64,000 nt of DNA from Campanula takesimana. Lineage: Eukaryota; Streptophyta; Magnoliopsida; Asterales; Campanulaceae. The DNA is taken from the NCBI GenBank assembly GCA_026119855.1, contig JAOWBW010000220.1, forward strand, positions 2,348,828 through 2,412,827. Direction: 5' to 3'. Under the pieces are notes generated by a model that saw only the letters and a list, made by a program, of their open reading frames with translations, searched no databases and was not told where the DNA came from. Position numbers and translations under genes: made by a program. Positions 1-9,869 of this stretch are shown in pieces; the first letter of the stretch is position 1, and each line of letters starts with the position of its first letter.

Positions 1-504
1 ACTAAATTGATACATTTTGAAATGTGAATGAGGGCAATTGCCTCCCCGCCCCCTTTCCCCCAAGGTGGCTCCACCACTGATGCAGGGCAATTGTTTCAGT
101 AAGTTAAACCCTTTTTATCAATACTGGGAAGATTCTCATCGCATCATTATTCACAGAAATGCAGAGTAATCTATGAAATGGATGAAAAGCTCTAGTGTTC
201 AACTGCAATGACTCAACAAGGGGGACTTCTAAGAGGGCCACCTAAAACCTCTATCCTTCAACAAATCTCACCAATCCCAAGTTAACTGCTAGATGTGCAC
301 CAACACGTAATATGAAATCTCTTTCCAAGAAAAAACGAGATTTGTTGCTTTTAAAAAGTGTACTTTCAGAACGAAATGGCAATTCTAAGAAGGAAGGTTT
401 GTATTTTCTCCTTGCGAAAGATGGCATTTTTTGCAAAGTTAGATGACGTTCTTAATGTGTTGGCACACATCCAAGGGAAGGAAGTGACTATAAGAAGCAC
501 TCGC

Positions 505-806
505 TGTTAAGTAACCAACCCATCTAAAATCATAAGCTATTACAGAGATGCTCAACTATAAACATCATGCTTCATTATTACCCCCTCACGTGAATAAGTG
601 GACTTGTTATAGAGGTTGCACTTGAGGTAGGGCCAGTACGTACCTCTTGTAATATCTTCGGGATAAATGCAAACGAAAAGATTTGTAATCATGTCCTTGC
701 CGAACCATGAGTTCCGATACCATGTTAAGTAACCAACTCATCTAAAAACTTAAGCTATTAACGAAAGGCTCAACTATAGAGCATAGACATCATGCTTTAA
801 TCAACA
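505..806 (-). mobile_element. TRIM-like miniature LTR retroelement
   Basis: Two direct repeats of about 80 bp (505-588 and 723-806) share TGTTAAGTAACCAAC near one end and CATCATGC near the other, and enclose about 135 bp. Read on the minus strand, the repeat at 723-806 is followed at once by ATGGTATCGGAACTCATG. This resembles the initiator-Met tRNA primer-binding site (TGGTATCAGAGC) of plant LTR elements. A G-rich, polypurine-like tract (GTGAGGGGG) precedes the other repeat. Flanks CTCGC and CTCAC could be a 5-bp TSD with one mismatch. There is no coding capacity, as expected for a TRIM. Confidence 0.6.
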
Positions 807-1236
807 CTCACCCAAGTCAATTGTGAATTGGGTATACAAACTTAAGATATCGATTTAGACAAATAATAATTGCACTGTTCTTCAACATGATTGTGGTTAC
901 TCCACTATGGATTGATGAGTAAAGTTGACAACTAATGAAATTGCAAAGAATGTACTCTCCTAATACGTCCAACACAGCAAGCAGCCCAAGTAGGCGGAAT
1001 AAGGTTGTGCTGGTTCGAATTCGAAATAGAGATAAATGAATTAAAACCCAAGTATTATCTCATTAGTCTATTTTTTTTTCTTGAAAACAGGTCAAAATTG
1101 TGAAAGTAAATGTTGAATTTATGTAAAAGAAAAGGCATCTTATATTCCAAAACTGTAAAAAATAAAATAAAATGGGTAATACTAAGCATTCAAGTAAGAA
1201 CATTAACAACTCATGAGCAGAGAAAAAAAGAGATAC

Positions 1237-2100
1237 CAGCCAGAATCCACCAGTGACATGTGACTGGAGCATAGGCTTGACCATGGTAGGATAATCGGAT
1301 CCCAGACTTGATTCTACCTCTTCTGCTTTCAATGTGGCACGTGCCCTGGCTTCGTCTGAAGCATATACACGACCCGACAGATCCCTCCTCTTGCTATAGC
1401 CTCTGCATAAACATTACACACATTCAGAAATAACCTTATCAAGCAACACCACAAATTTGACAAATCCCCACAAGAAAATTTACCTTCTTGGCAATATATC
1501 ACGCTCATAAGTGACCTGCCATTAAAACTCAAACTAAGTCAGAAACAGAAGCATTCCAAACCGCAATGCATTAAGATCAAGTAAAACTAAAAAAAGAAAA
1601 TAGCCTTTTGGGGCTTTTAATCATCTTCATAACATTATAAAATTGATATTGACGTCTATAACAAATACTAAATCAAGATGCCGACATTTATTATGGGAGG
1701 AGGGAGTATTAAATTAGAAAAATAGGAGTACTCACGATTTCTTTATAAACGGGAGCAGGATTGTTAGACACTCGAGTTGATCTTCTCACAATCACCATTT
1801 CCGTCCCGATTATCCTAGGTTTTGTTCGCTTCATCTTTTCAATAATCAGAGAAAACGAAAACAAAAACAAAATTAGTTCATGAAAACAAGAGTGTACGAT
1901 TTCTCATTTATGAACAGAGAGAGAGAGAGAGAGAGCGAAAGAGAAGAAGAATAAGAGCAAACCGGAGAGGGTTTAGGGGAGGATGATTTTTTTAGGGACT
2001 GAGAGAGTTGAGTGAGATTGAGCTCTTCCATCCTCTTCTTGTTTTCATCCAACCTCTGTTGCCGTAGTTCCTCATACGACGACTTGTTTCCGGCCACCAT
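1237..2100 (-). CDS. B3 domain-containing protein, partial (exons 1-4 of the gene)
   Basis: This is the 5' part of a plant B3 transcription-factor gene related to the Arabidopsis At3g19184/At5g42700 group. Exons, each with GT-AG borders and compatible phases, are 2100-1963, 1834-1736, 1515-1484 and 1402-1237. Exon 1 encodes MVAGNKSSYEELRQQRL and a KKRMEELNL motif, and exon 2 an RIIGTE...RRS(T)RV segment. Exon 4 ends inside the B3 domain at SHVTGGFWL, followed by a GTATCT donor. The exon that should continue the DNA-binding domain is not found between 1236 and 1, where a TRIM-like element lies instead. The gene is therefore either truncated or continues beyond the left edge after a long intron. 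It is a tandem paralogue of the complete gene at 9870-11394. The ATG choice rests on alignment with that copy. Confidence 0.65.
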
Positions 2101-2200
2101 TTCTGCTCTCTTCTTCTCTTTGTTTTTTGCCCTAGCAGATGGAGGTTACGGCGGAGATGTGACGGAGAAAAGGACGGAGGGTAAGAAAATAAATTAAGTG

Positions 2201-2518
2201 TTTGGGTGTATAGAATAGGCGAGAGTCGACCGTTGGATTACCACTTTGTAATGGTAATATGATAAAGTTACTGGTCTGTAGATAGTTAACTCACATGTGA
2301 AATCTGATTGGACTAATTTCTGTTGGGTGTGGTTTTTTTTTTTTTGACAGTTTTTCCCTTTGAGTTGACGTTTTGCAGGGTTTTCCTTGCCGCTTAAAAT
2401 TCAAATTCAAATTGACTGTTGAATACAGTACAGTATTTTATTTTATCACTGGATTACGTTCACCGGCAGTACTCCCGTGCGATGCACGGCGTGATCAAAT
2501 TTAATCATTCCTTCCATC
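2201..2518. other. Upstream region of the partial B3 gene
   Basis: This is the presumed promoter side of the minus-strand B3 gene. It has T-rich stretches and no open frame or recognisable repeat. No firm TATA box or operator could be assigned. Confidence 0.4.
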
Positions 2519-2521
2519 TTA

Positions 2522-3426
2522 GGGCAACTCCAGCAATAGGTTAAAAATCAAATTTTGATACCCACGTGAAAGTATTAGTATCTCCAACAACACAAAAGAG
2601 TGGTATCATAATTTGACATGGTATTAGCAAAGGTAGCAAATATGCTACCATGGCTAGTACCATCAACTGAAATTGCACTCGCGAGTGGGGAGTAAAAGTC
2701 GTTGGGACAAAACCTCTGTCAACTAGAAATAGGTTTGCCCCCTATTAAAGACTTTCAAAACTTGCTCTATATTTACATTAATGTCCCTATTAAACTAAAC
2801 GGTGATAATATTATGGATGTTTTTGTATTTAATTGCGTAACTCAACTTTTGTACAGTGTACACTCCCCCTTTTATTTATTTGAACTTTTATATACTTTTC
2901 TTGTTCCACTTTTATTTACATTTATTTAAATTATTATTTTTTTATCTTTAAATTAATATCATAAGAATGATTATTAAAAAATATTTTATTTTTTGATTTT
3001 AAAGCAATAAAATTAAAATTAAAACCAATTTTTAAATAATAAATGTATTTATATCAAAATCAAATTTGTAAATTTTCTATAATATTGACATATTTGACGT
3101 ATGTTAATTTTGAAAAATAAAACTTATACTTCTTTCGTCTCAAAATTAATATACAGATTTTATAAATTTTTCTATTGGCTAAAAATAAATTTGAATTTTT
3201 TATAATTACCTATTTTGAGACAAAGATAATATAATGTTAATTTTTTAAAGAACTAACAATAAAATCAATATTTAAACATATTACAAATAATAAAAATTAA
3301 TTTTGATACCTTAAATTTGATACCTATTGTTGGAGATAAATTTTTAGTACCTTGTGAATAGTGGCCAAAAGGTATCAAATTTTGAATTTGATACCTATCA
3401 TGCTAATACCATTGTTGGAGTTGCCC
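2522..3426. mobile_element. Tourist/Harbinger-like MITE
   Basis: The terminal inverted repeats are GGGCAACTCCAGCAATA at the left and ATTGTTGGAGTTGCCC at the right. Both sides are flanked by TTA (2519-2521 and 3427-3429), the 3-bp target preference of PIF/Harbinger elements. The interior is very AT-rich and non-coding. It includes repeated 'aatttgatacc' words near both ends and a small inverted segment (about 3130-3225, CGTCTCAAAATTAATATAC / ATTTTGAGACAAAG) that may be a nested, decayed Stowaway-like element. Confidence 0.75.
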
Positions 3427-3691
3427 TTAGAGTAAAAGTGATACTTTCTATTTTGGTACGTCCCAGAGTAAGAGTCTCTTTCCTAAAATGACAAAGAATC
3501 GTTACTATTAATCTCACTTATTTTCTCTCTTACTTTACTTTTATACTCACAACACCAATCAACTTACTATTTCCTCTCACTCATTTTCTCTACTTCTTTC
3601 TTTTACACTCACAACACTTACTTTACTTCCGCAATTTCTTAATCTCCGTGCAAATAGGAGGTATGACTTTTACTCCAAGACGGATGGAGTA
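3427..3691. mobile_element. Degenerate Stowaway-like MITE
   Basis: The right end ACTCCAAGACGGATGGAGTA is typical of this class. The left end is only weakly complementary, so the left boundary is uncertain. The interior has the pyrimidine-rich 'ctcacttattttctctctt' filler seen in related elements here. Confidence 0.35.
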
Positions 3692-3943
3692 TTTAATAAC
3701 TAAATTTTAATATTTAAAAAATTATTTACAACAAATGAATAAATTCTTAAACATGCAAATGATATGATTAAAGTGAATTCTTAACTCATAAATAAATATG
3801 AGATTCTTAACTCATAAATAAATATGATTAATTTTTGTTCCTAATAGTGATCAATCAAATAAAATAAAAGAAATAGTTAAATGCAATTTTAAAGAGTTCA
3901 CAATTCCACATAACACACTTCCTCTTAATTCAAAAAGACCATT

Positions 3944-4047
3944 CATTTCGTAGTTAAAAGCTTTGAATACGTAATCAAAAGTAATTCAAAATTGTCATTT
4001 CGTAGTTAAAAGCTTTGAATACGTAATCAAAAGTAATTCAAAATTGA
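3944..4047. repeat. 52-bp tandem duplication
   Basis: The segment CATTTCGTAGTTAAAAGC...CAAAATTG occurs twice head to tail, at 3944 and 3996, nearly identical. A shorter duplication (TTCTTAACTCATAAATAAA) lies just upstream around 3778-3830. The region has no coding potential. Confidence 0.8.
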
Positions 4048-4812
4048 CATAGGTTCATTTTATTTTATAAGTTTTCATACAAATTTTGAGCAATTTTTAT
4101 ATTGCATAATAAATTGTATCCAGTATGAGAGAGAAACTTGAGGGTTGTAATAAATTGATATGACACGCGGGAGTAGTAAATACATTTGAAAATTATGAGG
4201 AGATGCAACATTTGGTGTCAATAATTATTTTTTTATTTAGTTTTTTTAAGAAAATGAAACTATTCTATTAAAAAATAATTTAAAGCATGATTTGGTTTCA
4301 AGAATTATTTTTTTATTTAGTTTTCCTTAGAAAATAAAATTACTCTGTTAAAAATAAATAAAAATTACATTGGTAAAAATATAATGAAAAGTGGTCATAT
4401 CTCTACGCTCCCTCTCTTCTTCACACTCACAACAACTATTCACTTGTTATTCTCTATCCTACTTCATATCTCCTTTCTAGTATTTTTCTAAAAACAATTT
4501 TTCCTTAATTCCCGTTCGCAAAATAAAATTGGTACTTTGTTTTGAAAAAGAGAAAGTATTCTACGTATTGTAACTATAATTTCTAAAAGTTATATCTCCT
4601 TGTAAAACATTAATATCAAACCTACATACTCCTCCGTCCCACCTCACTTGAGACTTATTTCCATTTTGGTGCGTCCCACTTCACTTGAAACTCCAAAAAA
4701 TGGTAATCTTTTTATAATTTTATATTCAATCTACCACACCCAATCATTCACTCTCTTCATTTTTCCACCACACAATTCATTCAACCAACCTACTATTAAG
4801 TATTAACCACAC

Positions 4813-5528
4813 CCTAGGGATGGCATGGTAGGTATACCAACTTTTTTTACCTTGTACCAGTACCAACCAAGATGAAGTTGGTACATGAAAATGAGTACCA
4901 GTACCGTACTAACAAACTCGGTATACCAACTTCTTGGTACGGTTGGTACTTGGTTGGTACGGTTGGTACTACACCTCTACCAAAGAAGGAAAAGTGGAAG
5001 ACAAATTAACTGAAACTGTCAAAAACTAACTGAAACAGTCAAAAAAACTAACTGAAACTGTCAAAAACTAACTGAAACAGTCATAAAACTAACTGAAACT
5101 GGTAAAAACTAACTGAAACAGTCAAAAAACTAACTGAAACTGTCAAAACTAACTGAAACTGTCAAACAACTAACTAAAATTGTCAAAAACTTACTGAAAC
5201 TGTCTAAAAACTAACTGAAACTGTCAAAAACTAACTGAAACAATCAAAAAACTGACTGGAATTTTAAATAACACATTTTTTTAGTTTTTTTTTATACTTT
5301 TCTATTAAATTATTAAATATATAATAAAAAATATTTTTATAAAAATAAACTCGGTACACGGTATACCAACCGAACTCACATTTGTGTACCGTGTACCAAC
5401 CAATAATGCACACTCGGTACGGTACTACCGTACCAAACGTTCGGTATACCGACAGTCGGTATACCAAAGTCATCGGTTCGGCTGGTACTCGGTTGGTAGG
5501 TTTGGTTTGGTACAATTGGCCAGCCCTA
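4813..5528. mobile_element. Non-autonomous hAT-like transposon
   Basis: The ends TAGGGATGGC and GCCAGCCCTA fit the TAGGG(N)TGGC ends of plant hAT elements. A perfect 8-bp TSD, AACCACAC, lies at 4805-4812 and 5529-5536. The interior has GGTAC-rich subterminal repeats (GGTACGGTTGGTACTTGG and its complement near the other end) and a minisatellite at 5003-5262. No transposase frame is present. Confidence 0.85.
5003..5262 (+). repeat. About 21-bp minisatellite inside the hAT-like element
   Basis: AACTAACTGAAACTGTCAAA is repeated about 12 times with small indels; alternate units read CAGTC or CTGTC. It lies wholly within the transposon and the copies differ mainly in A-run length. Confidence 0.85.
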
Positions 5529-5763
5529 AACCACACTCGCACTCTCTCTTCATTTTCTACCGCACATTTTCCTTATTTTATTATTTTTCCTTAGTTATTG
5601 TGCCCACCTCTTAGGTCTCAAGTGAGGTGGGACAGAGGGAGTATATAATAAGAAAGTAACAATATACTCCCTCCGTTCCTGTTAAGTTGTTACATTTTAC
5701 TTTATAGTTTTTTTTTTTTTTGAGTTGTTACTCATGATATTACAAACGACAACTTTATTGTAC

Positions 5764-6765
5764 TTTTTTTTTTTGATAAGAGAATTTTTATTAATAAAGA
5801 AAAGTTGGTTCTGGAGCTACAAACCTATGATACATCTTCCTAGCAAAAGTAGCATTTTTATGAGCATAGTGCACAGTAATCCTGGACACTTTACAAATGC
5901 TAAAGACTGAAAACTTTGAAGCTAACATAATAATATCATGAATGAGAGGATTGAGTCCCGAAGGCGGCATTGTTCTGTTGCTTATGAAGGAGTGAGCTAT
6001 AGATGAATCCGTAAGAACTCTGATTTCCCTTACTCCGTGGTGATCAGCCCATTGTAGACCTTTTATTAGGATTGCGAGGCATTCCGTTTGAATTGCTGAA
6101 CTTGTTTTGTGGGACGAACTTTCTATAGCTATTCTCTTTCCTCCAGTATCCCAGATTTCCCATCCAATTCCTACCCAAGGTTTTGATTTTTTCCAAGCTC
6201 CGTCTGTGATGCTTATCTTTCCTTCTTGAAAACCTGAATTTTTGATGTATTCTTCCAAAGTCTTTCCATTCAATGAATCAAGACTTTCCCCAAAAGACTA
6301 ATGATTTTGAGAATTGGACTCATTTATTGCTGATTGTTGGATCAGATTGCCTCTTCGTTGTGCTTTTTCCCTCTCTGAACTTTTGAGTTTTTGGAGAAGT
6401 TCCAGAGCATTGGGCACTATTCTCACCGAGTCTGGGACGGCTTGGTTGAACATTGTGTCATTCGTACTCAGCCAAATTTCCCAACAAATGAAGATGAGGA
6501 GGTGAAGATTTTCTGCTCCTAATCCTTCTTTGATCCATGTAGCTAACCATTTCAGTGGTGTGAGGTCTGGTGAGTATACTGGGATCGGGGGGTGGGGAGA
6601 GGGGATGCTATCCAGCATTGTTGAGAGAACTGACAGGTAAAGAACATGTGAATATTTGTTTCATCTTGTGAGTTGCAGCGTGGGCAGTTTGGAGATGGAG
6701 AACACTTCCTTCTTTCTAGTTCCTGATTGGTAGGGAGGATGTTGTGAAGCATCCTCCACATGAAG
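5764..6765 (-). pseudogene. 3' end of a LINE (zf-RVT and RNase H region), decayed
   Basis: Minus-strand translation gives three blocks. One is a zinc-binding reverse-transcriptase block (MWRMLHNILPT, then NCPRCN, about 6760-6640). The second is a linker with CWEIWLSTND. The third is an RNase H-like block containing ITDGAW, AECLAILIKGLQWA-type sequence and LTDSS (6270-5795). This order is that of the C-terminal end of plant L1-like ORF2. The first and second blocks are in different frames and a stop separates the second from the third. An A-tract on the minus strand (5764-5774) marks the 3' end. The 5' part, including the polymerase domain, is missing, as in 5'-truncated LINE insertions. Confidence 0.75.
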
Positions 6766-6940
6766 ACCTTTATCTTTGTAATTTTATTTTATATTTAGAA
6801 CACAATGATAACGAGAATGCATTAAAATGCTATAACACATTATTTCAGCTAATTCCACATTAAATTATTTGATTTTCAATTGATGATCCAACACTCGTAT
6901 GGGAAGTTTGTAATTTTATTTTATGTTTCCTATCTATATA

Positions 6941-7217
6941 CTTCCTCCGTCTCATAACTGTATGCACAAATTGCTATTTTGAGTGTCTCGTTGATAAGTC
7001 ACACTTACCTAAAATGTTAAAGATTTTACTATTCCTTCAACTCATTCTCTTTCTTACTTTTACTTTTATACTCACAACACTAATCAACCTACTATTCCCT
7101 ACCCCACTTTCTCTCACCTACTTCACTTTTCAAACTCACAACAACTACACACTACTATTTTTCACGTAATTACCGTGCAAAGCTCGTTTTGTGCACATAG
7201 TTATGAGACAGATGTAG
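6941..7217. mobile_element. Stowaway-like MITE, 'CATAACTATG' family, copy 1
   Basis: The ends CTTCCTCCGTCTCATAACT and AGTTATGAGACAGATGTAG are flanked by TA. Subterminal GTGCACA words are shared with the copy at 52865-53133, which is in opposite orientation. Confidence 0.8.
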
Positions 7218-7597
7218 TATGTATACTCAACCATCTAAAAACACATGTATTTATTTATATTTTGAGCATTTCATATCATGTTTACTTACATGAAATATTC
7301 AATTTTTTCTCGCTCCTATTAACGCAGAAAAATTATCCACTTACTATTTTTTTTAATCTTATTTTTTTTTCTCCTACTCATTCACAACACTTATATATTC
7401 AACATACTTCTTAATTTACACATATTCAATTTTATTAACATTAATTTGAGATAAAATTTTATTAACATTAATTTGAGACGGAAGGAGTATTATTTTTTAC
7501 TCTAAAATTAACTTAAGCAAATAAAACTCGTTGAGGGTAATTACTCTAGTTGCTTCCATTTCTTGCTTCCATTTCTGGGCAATAATGCTTTGTATTA
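7218..7597. other. AT-rich spacer with a partial MITE end
   Basis: No gene was seen. A tandem TTTTATTAACATTAATTTGAGA repeat ends in GACGGAAGGAGTA near 7488, which looks like one end of a decayed Stowaway-like element. Confidence 0.4.
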
Positions 7598-7838
7598 CTC
7601 ACTCCGTCCCAAACTAAGGTTTTTAATTTCCTTTTTTATCTGTCACATACTATGGTTATTAGTTGCTTTATTACCCAAAATCAATAATGAGACCGACTTG
7701 TCATTCTCACAGCAAAAACTTTCTACCCACTTTCTCTATCCTACTTTATCTTACTTTACTTTTCATACTCATAACATTTACTTTTTCTCAATCTCCGTGT
7801 AAATTCAAACTAAAAACCTTAGTCCGGGACATAGGGAG
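7598..7838. mobile_element. Stowaway-like MITE
   Basis: The ends CTCACTCCGTCCCAAACTAA and AAAACCTTAGTCCGGGACATAGGGAG form inverted repeats flanked by TA (7596-7597 and 7839-7840). Confidence 0.75.
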
Positions 7839-8216
7839 TAATTGCTTTACTTTCTGCCTCAACAACTCCCAAGAAAATAACACATTCCAATGTCTGGGAA
7901 ACATATGTTTCTCACTTTCTCCTTTTCTCCCAAAATCAGATACTCCAAGTTTCTCACTTTTTCCTTCTCTCCCAAAATCAACCTAAAAGTACTCTCTGAC
8001 CGATTCTCTCTCTTAAAATCTATCACCACCACTTACCCACCTTTGCCGGCAACCACCCTCCCTCCACCAGCTCCCACAAACCCATCATCATATTAAGCCA
8101 CAAATAATTTTTCTTTCTTCCCCACAACCTCAACCTCAACCTCAGCACCCTCTACATCTCAACCACTATAACTACTGCAACCACCGCCCTTCCGCTATTG
8201 TCATCATCGTTGATTT

Positions 8217-8256
8217 GTGAATCTCTCTCTCTCTCTCTCTCTCTCTCCGTCTCTCT
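8217..8256. repeat. (CT)n microsatellite
   Basis: An almost pure CT run. It is part of a 7.9-8.7 kb pyrimidine-rich then GGTGG-rich stretch with no recognisable gene. A (GT)n run of about 13 repeats follows at about 8605-8631. Confidence 0.85.
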
Positions 8257-8462
8257 CTCTACATCACTTCTCTATCTTGTCTGTTTATGTGTGTTTTTTA
8301 GCACAAAAATCTGTTTGCTTTTGTGTCTGTGTGTGTTAATTTGGGTGTGTTTATGTAGATCTAATCTGGGTGGGTTTGTGGAAATCTAATTTGGGTGTTG
8401 TGGATGTTTTTTGGTCGGCGGTACAGATCTGATGCTAAGAATGTGGCCGGCAAAGGTGACTG

Positions 8463-8558
8463 GCGGTGATCGACGGTGGTGGATGGTGGCGGTGATCGTC
8501 GGTGGTGGATGGTGGCGGTGATCGAAGGTGGTGTATGGTGGCGGTGATCGGAGGTGGT
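8463..8558 (+). repeat. About 30-bp GC-rich tandem repeat, 4 copies
   Basis: GGCGGTGATCG followed by a variable tetranucleotide and TGGTGGATGGT is repeated four times. The open frames across it on either strand are low-complexity (His/Pro/Thr-rich) products of the repeat. I do not call them genes. Confidence 0.75.
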
Positions 8559-8603
8559 AACTGAGAATGTGAGGAGAGAGAGACATTTGGGGGAGAAAGA
8601 GAA

Positions 8604-8634
<31 letters not shown>

Positions 8635-9016
8635 AGAGAGAGAGACATGAGAGAAAAATGAGGAGGGAGGAGAAGATGATAGGGTTTCAATAAGTGGAAC
8701 ATGCCAGTTGTATCATGTCCTCATTTAGCTTTGCCACCACCAAAGAAACTAATTACAAAACTGCCACTCAAATTTGGCCAAAATTTTGGCGCATTCACTA
8801 TAGATTTTTTCATTTTGGACGCATTTTATTATATGTAGAGATTTGTAACTAATTTTGGTATTAAATTAAAATTGCAGGCTTGCAGAGCAATACATCCACA
8901 GGAGAAGTGGGTGGCAATGGGATTTTCACTTTTTTTAACTTACACCCGCTACATAATAATTGTCACAGTTAACTTGTCATTTTGCAATAGGATTTTCGCT
9001 CTTTTCTTGTTTAAAG

Positions 9017-9199
9017 GAGCAATGCTAGTGGCACAAAATAAGGTCATAAAATCTTGCTCACAATATGAGGTGACGATATTTTATTTGTTGCATCGATAAT
9101 AGATCCGCCACACTCTAATTAAAAACGTCAATAAAATTATTACACATAGTATTTTGTTAGCAAGTTTTTGTGATTTTTTTGTGCCCCTAGTATTATTCT
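9017..9199. mobile_element. MITE, 'AGCAATG/TAGGGGCAC' family, copy 1
   Basis: The inverted ends GAGCAATGCTAGTGGCACAAAA and TTTTTTGTGCCCCTAGTATTATTCT define a element of about 180 bp. A related copy lies in opposite orientation at about 25110-25293. The TSD is not clear. Confidence 0.65.
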
Positions 9200-9869
9200 A
9201 TTTAAAAATATTACCCTTATTTTAGAATGAACAAAATTGAAAACACGGCAATTTTTTTAATTTTTAATAGAGAGGGGGGGGGGGGGGGGGGAGTAAATTA
9301 GTTAACTACATGTAATGAAGGTCCTTGATCCAAAAGGCATCGGAACACATAGCATGTTTGCTTCAACTGCATTATCAATCTGGAAAGACAGAGGAACATT
9401 CTCAGGCTGTGACTGAAATGCAAAAATTGCTATGAAAAATTTGCATTTCTTCAAAAAATAATTTGGCAACCTCATGGACCAATCCCAGAAGTCAATAACT
9501 AAATTCGTCGTGAAGAAGTTTAAAGACAATTCATAAATAATGTTATCCTACATAATACTATTACTGTTCCTAGTTAGTCCTTAGCATCTATTACCCTCTC
9601 TATCTTCTTTTAATTTGGTACAGAGGAGTATTATCATTGAGTCGTTCACAAAAAGGAAGCTGAAGAATTCTCCAATGCCATAACCAAAAAAGTCCTCAAT
9701 CTCTTCACCTACAAAAATCAAAAACCTGGAATCAATTCTATATTTTCTGCAGAAATTCTTAAGAACAATATGAACTTCTATTTGCCCAATACACCATTGT
9801 ATTGTGCATTCGAAGCTCGTTCAAATTAACTTAAACCTTATGGTTTACCTGCGGTAAGTCCAACATAAC
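9200..9869. other. 3' flank of the complete B3 gene with a poly-G run
   Basis: A homopolymer of about 20 G on the plus strand lies at about 9272-9291. A minus-strand open frame at 9302-9529 (75 codons) matches no family I recognise and has no supporting context. The remainder is AT-rich 3' flank. Confidence 0.4.

Larger units (their letters stand above)
4629..5641. mobile_element. Stowaway-like MITE split by a hAT-like insertion
   Basis: Outer inverted repeats CTCCTCCGTCCCACCTCACT and AGTGAGGTGGGACAGAGGGAG are flanked by TA dinucleotides. Removing the inserted hAT-like element (4813-5528) and one TSD copy leaves about 290 bp, a normal MITE length. The MITE was therefore present before the hAT-like element arrived. 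Confidence 0.75.

Noticed and set aside
1063..1332. 89-codon minus-strand frame overlapping B3 exon 4
   Set aside because: It is exon 4 read through its GTATCT donor into intron sequence. The frame also lacks an ATG.
5003..5262. Regular 21-bp repeats that could suggest a CRISPR array
   Set aside because: The units are contiguous with no spacers. It is a minisatellite inside a hAT-like element.
8361..8702. 113-codon minus-strand frame with an HTHTHTHTH run
   Set aside because: It is built from a (GT)n microsatellite and a 30-bp GC-rich repeat, with no conserved domain.
9302..9529. 75-codon minus-strand frame downstream of the B3 gene
   Set aside because: No family resemblance, splice context or codon signal; kept only as a note.
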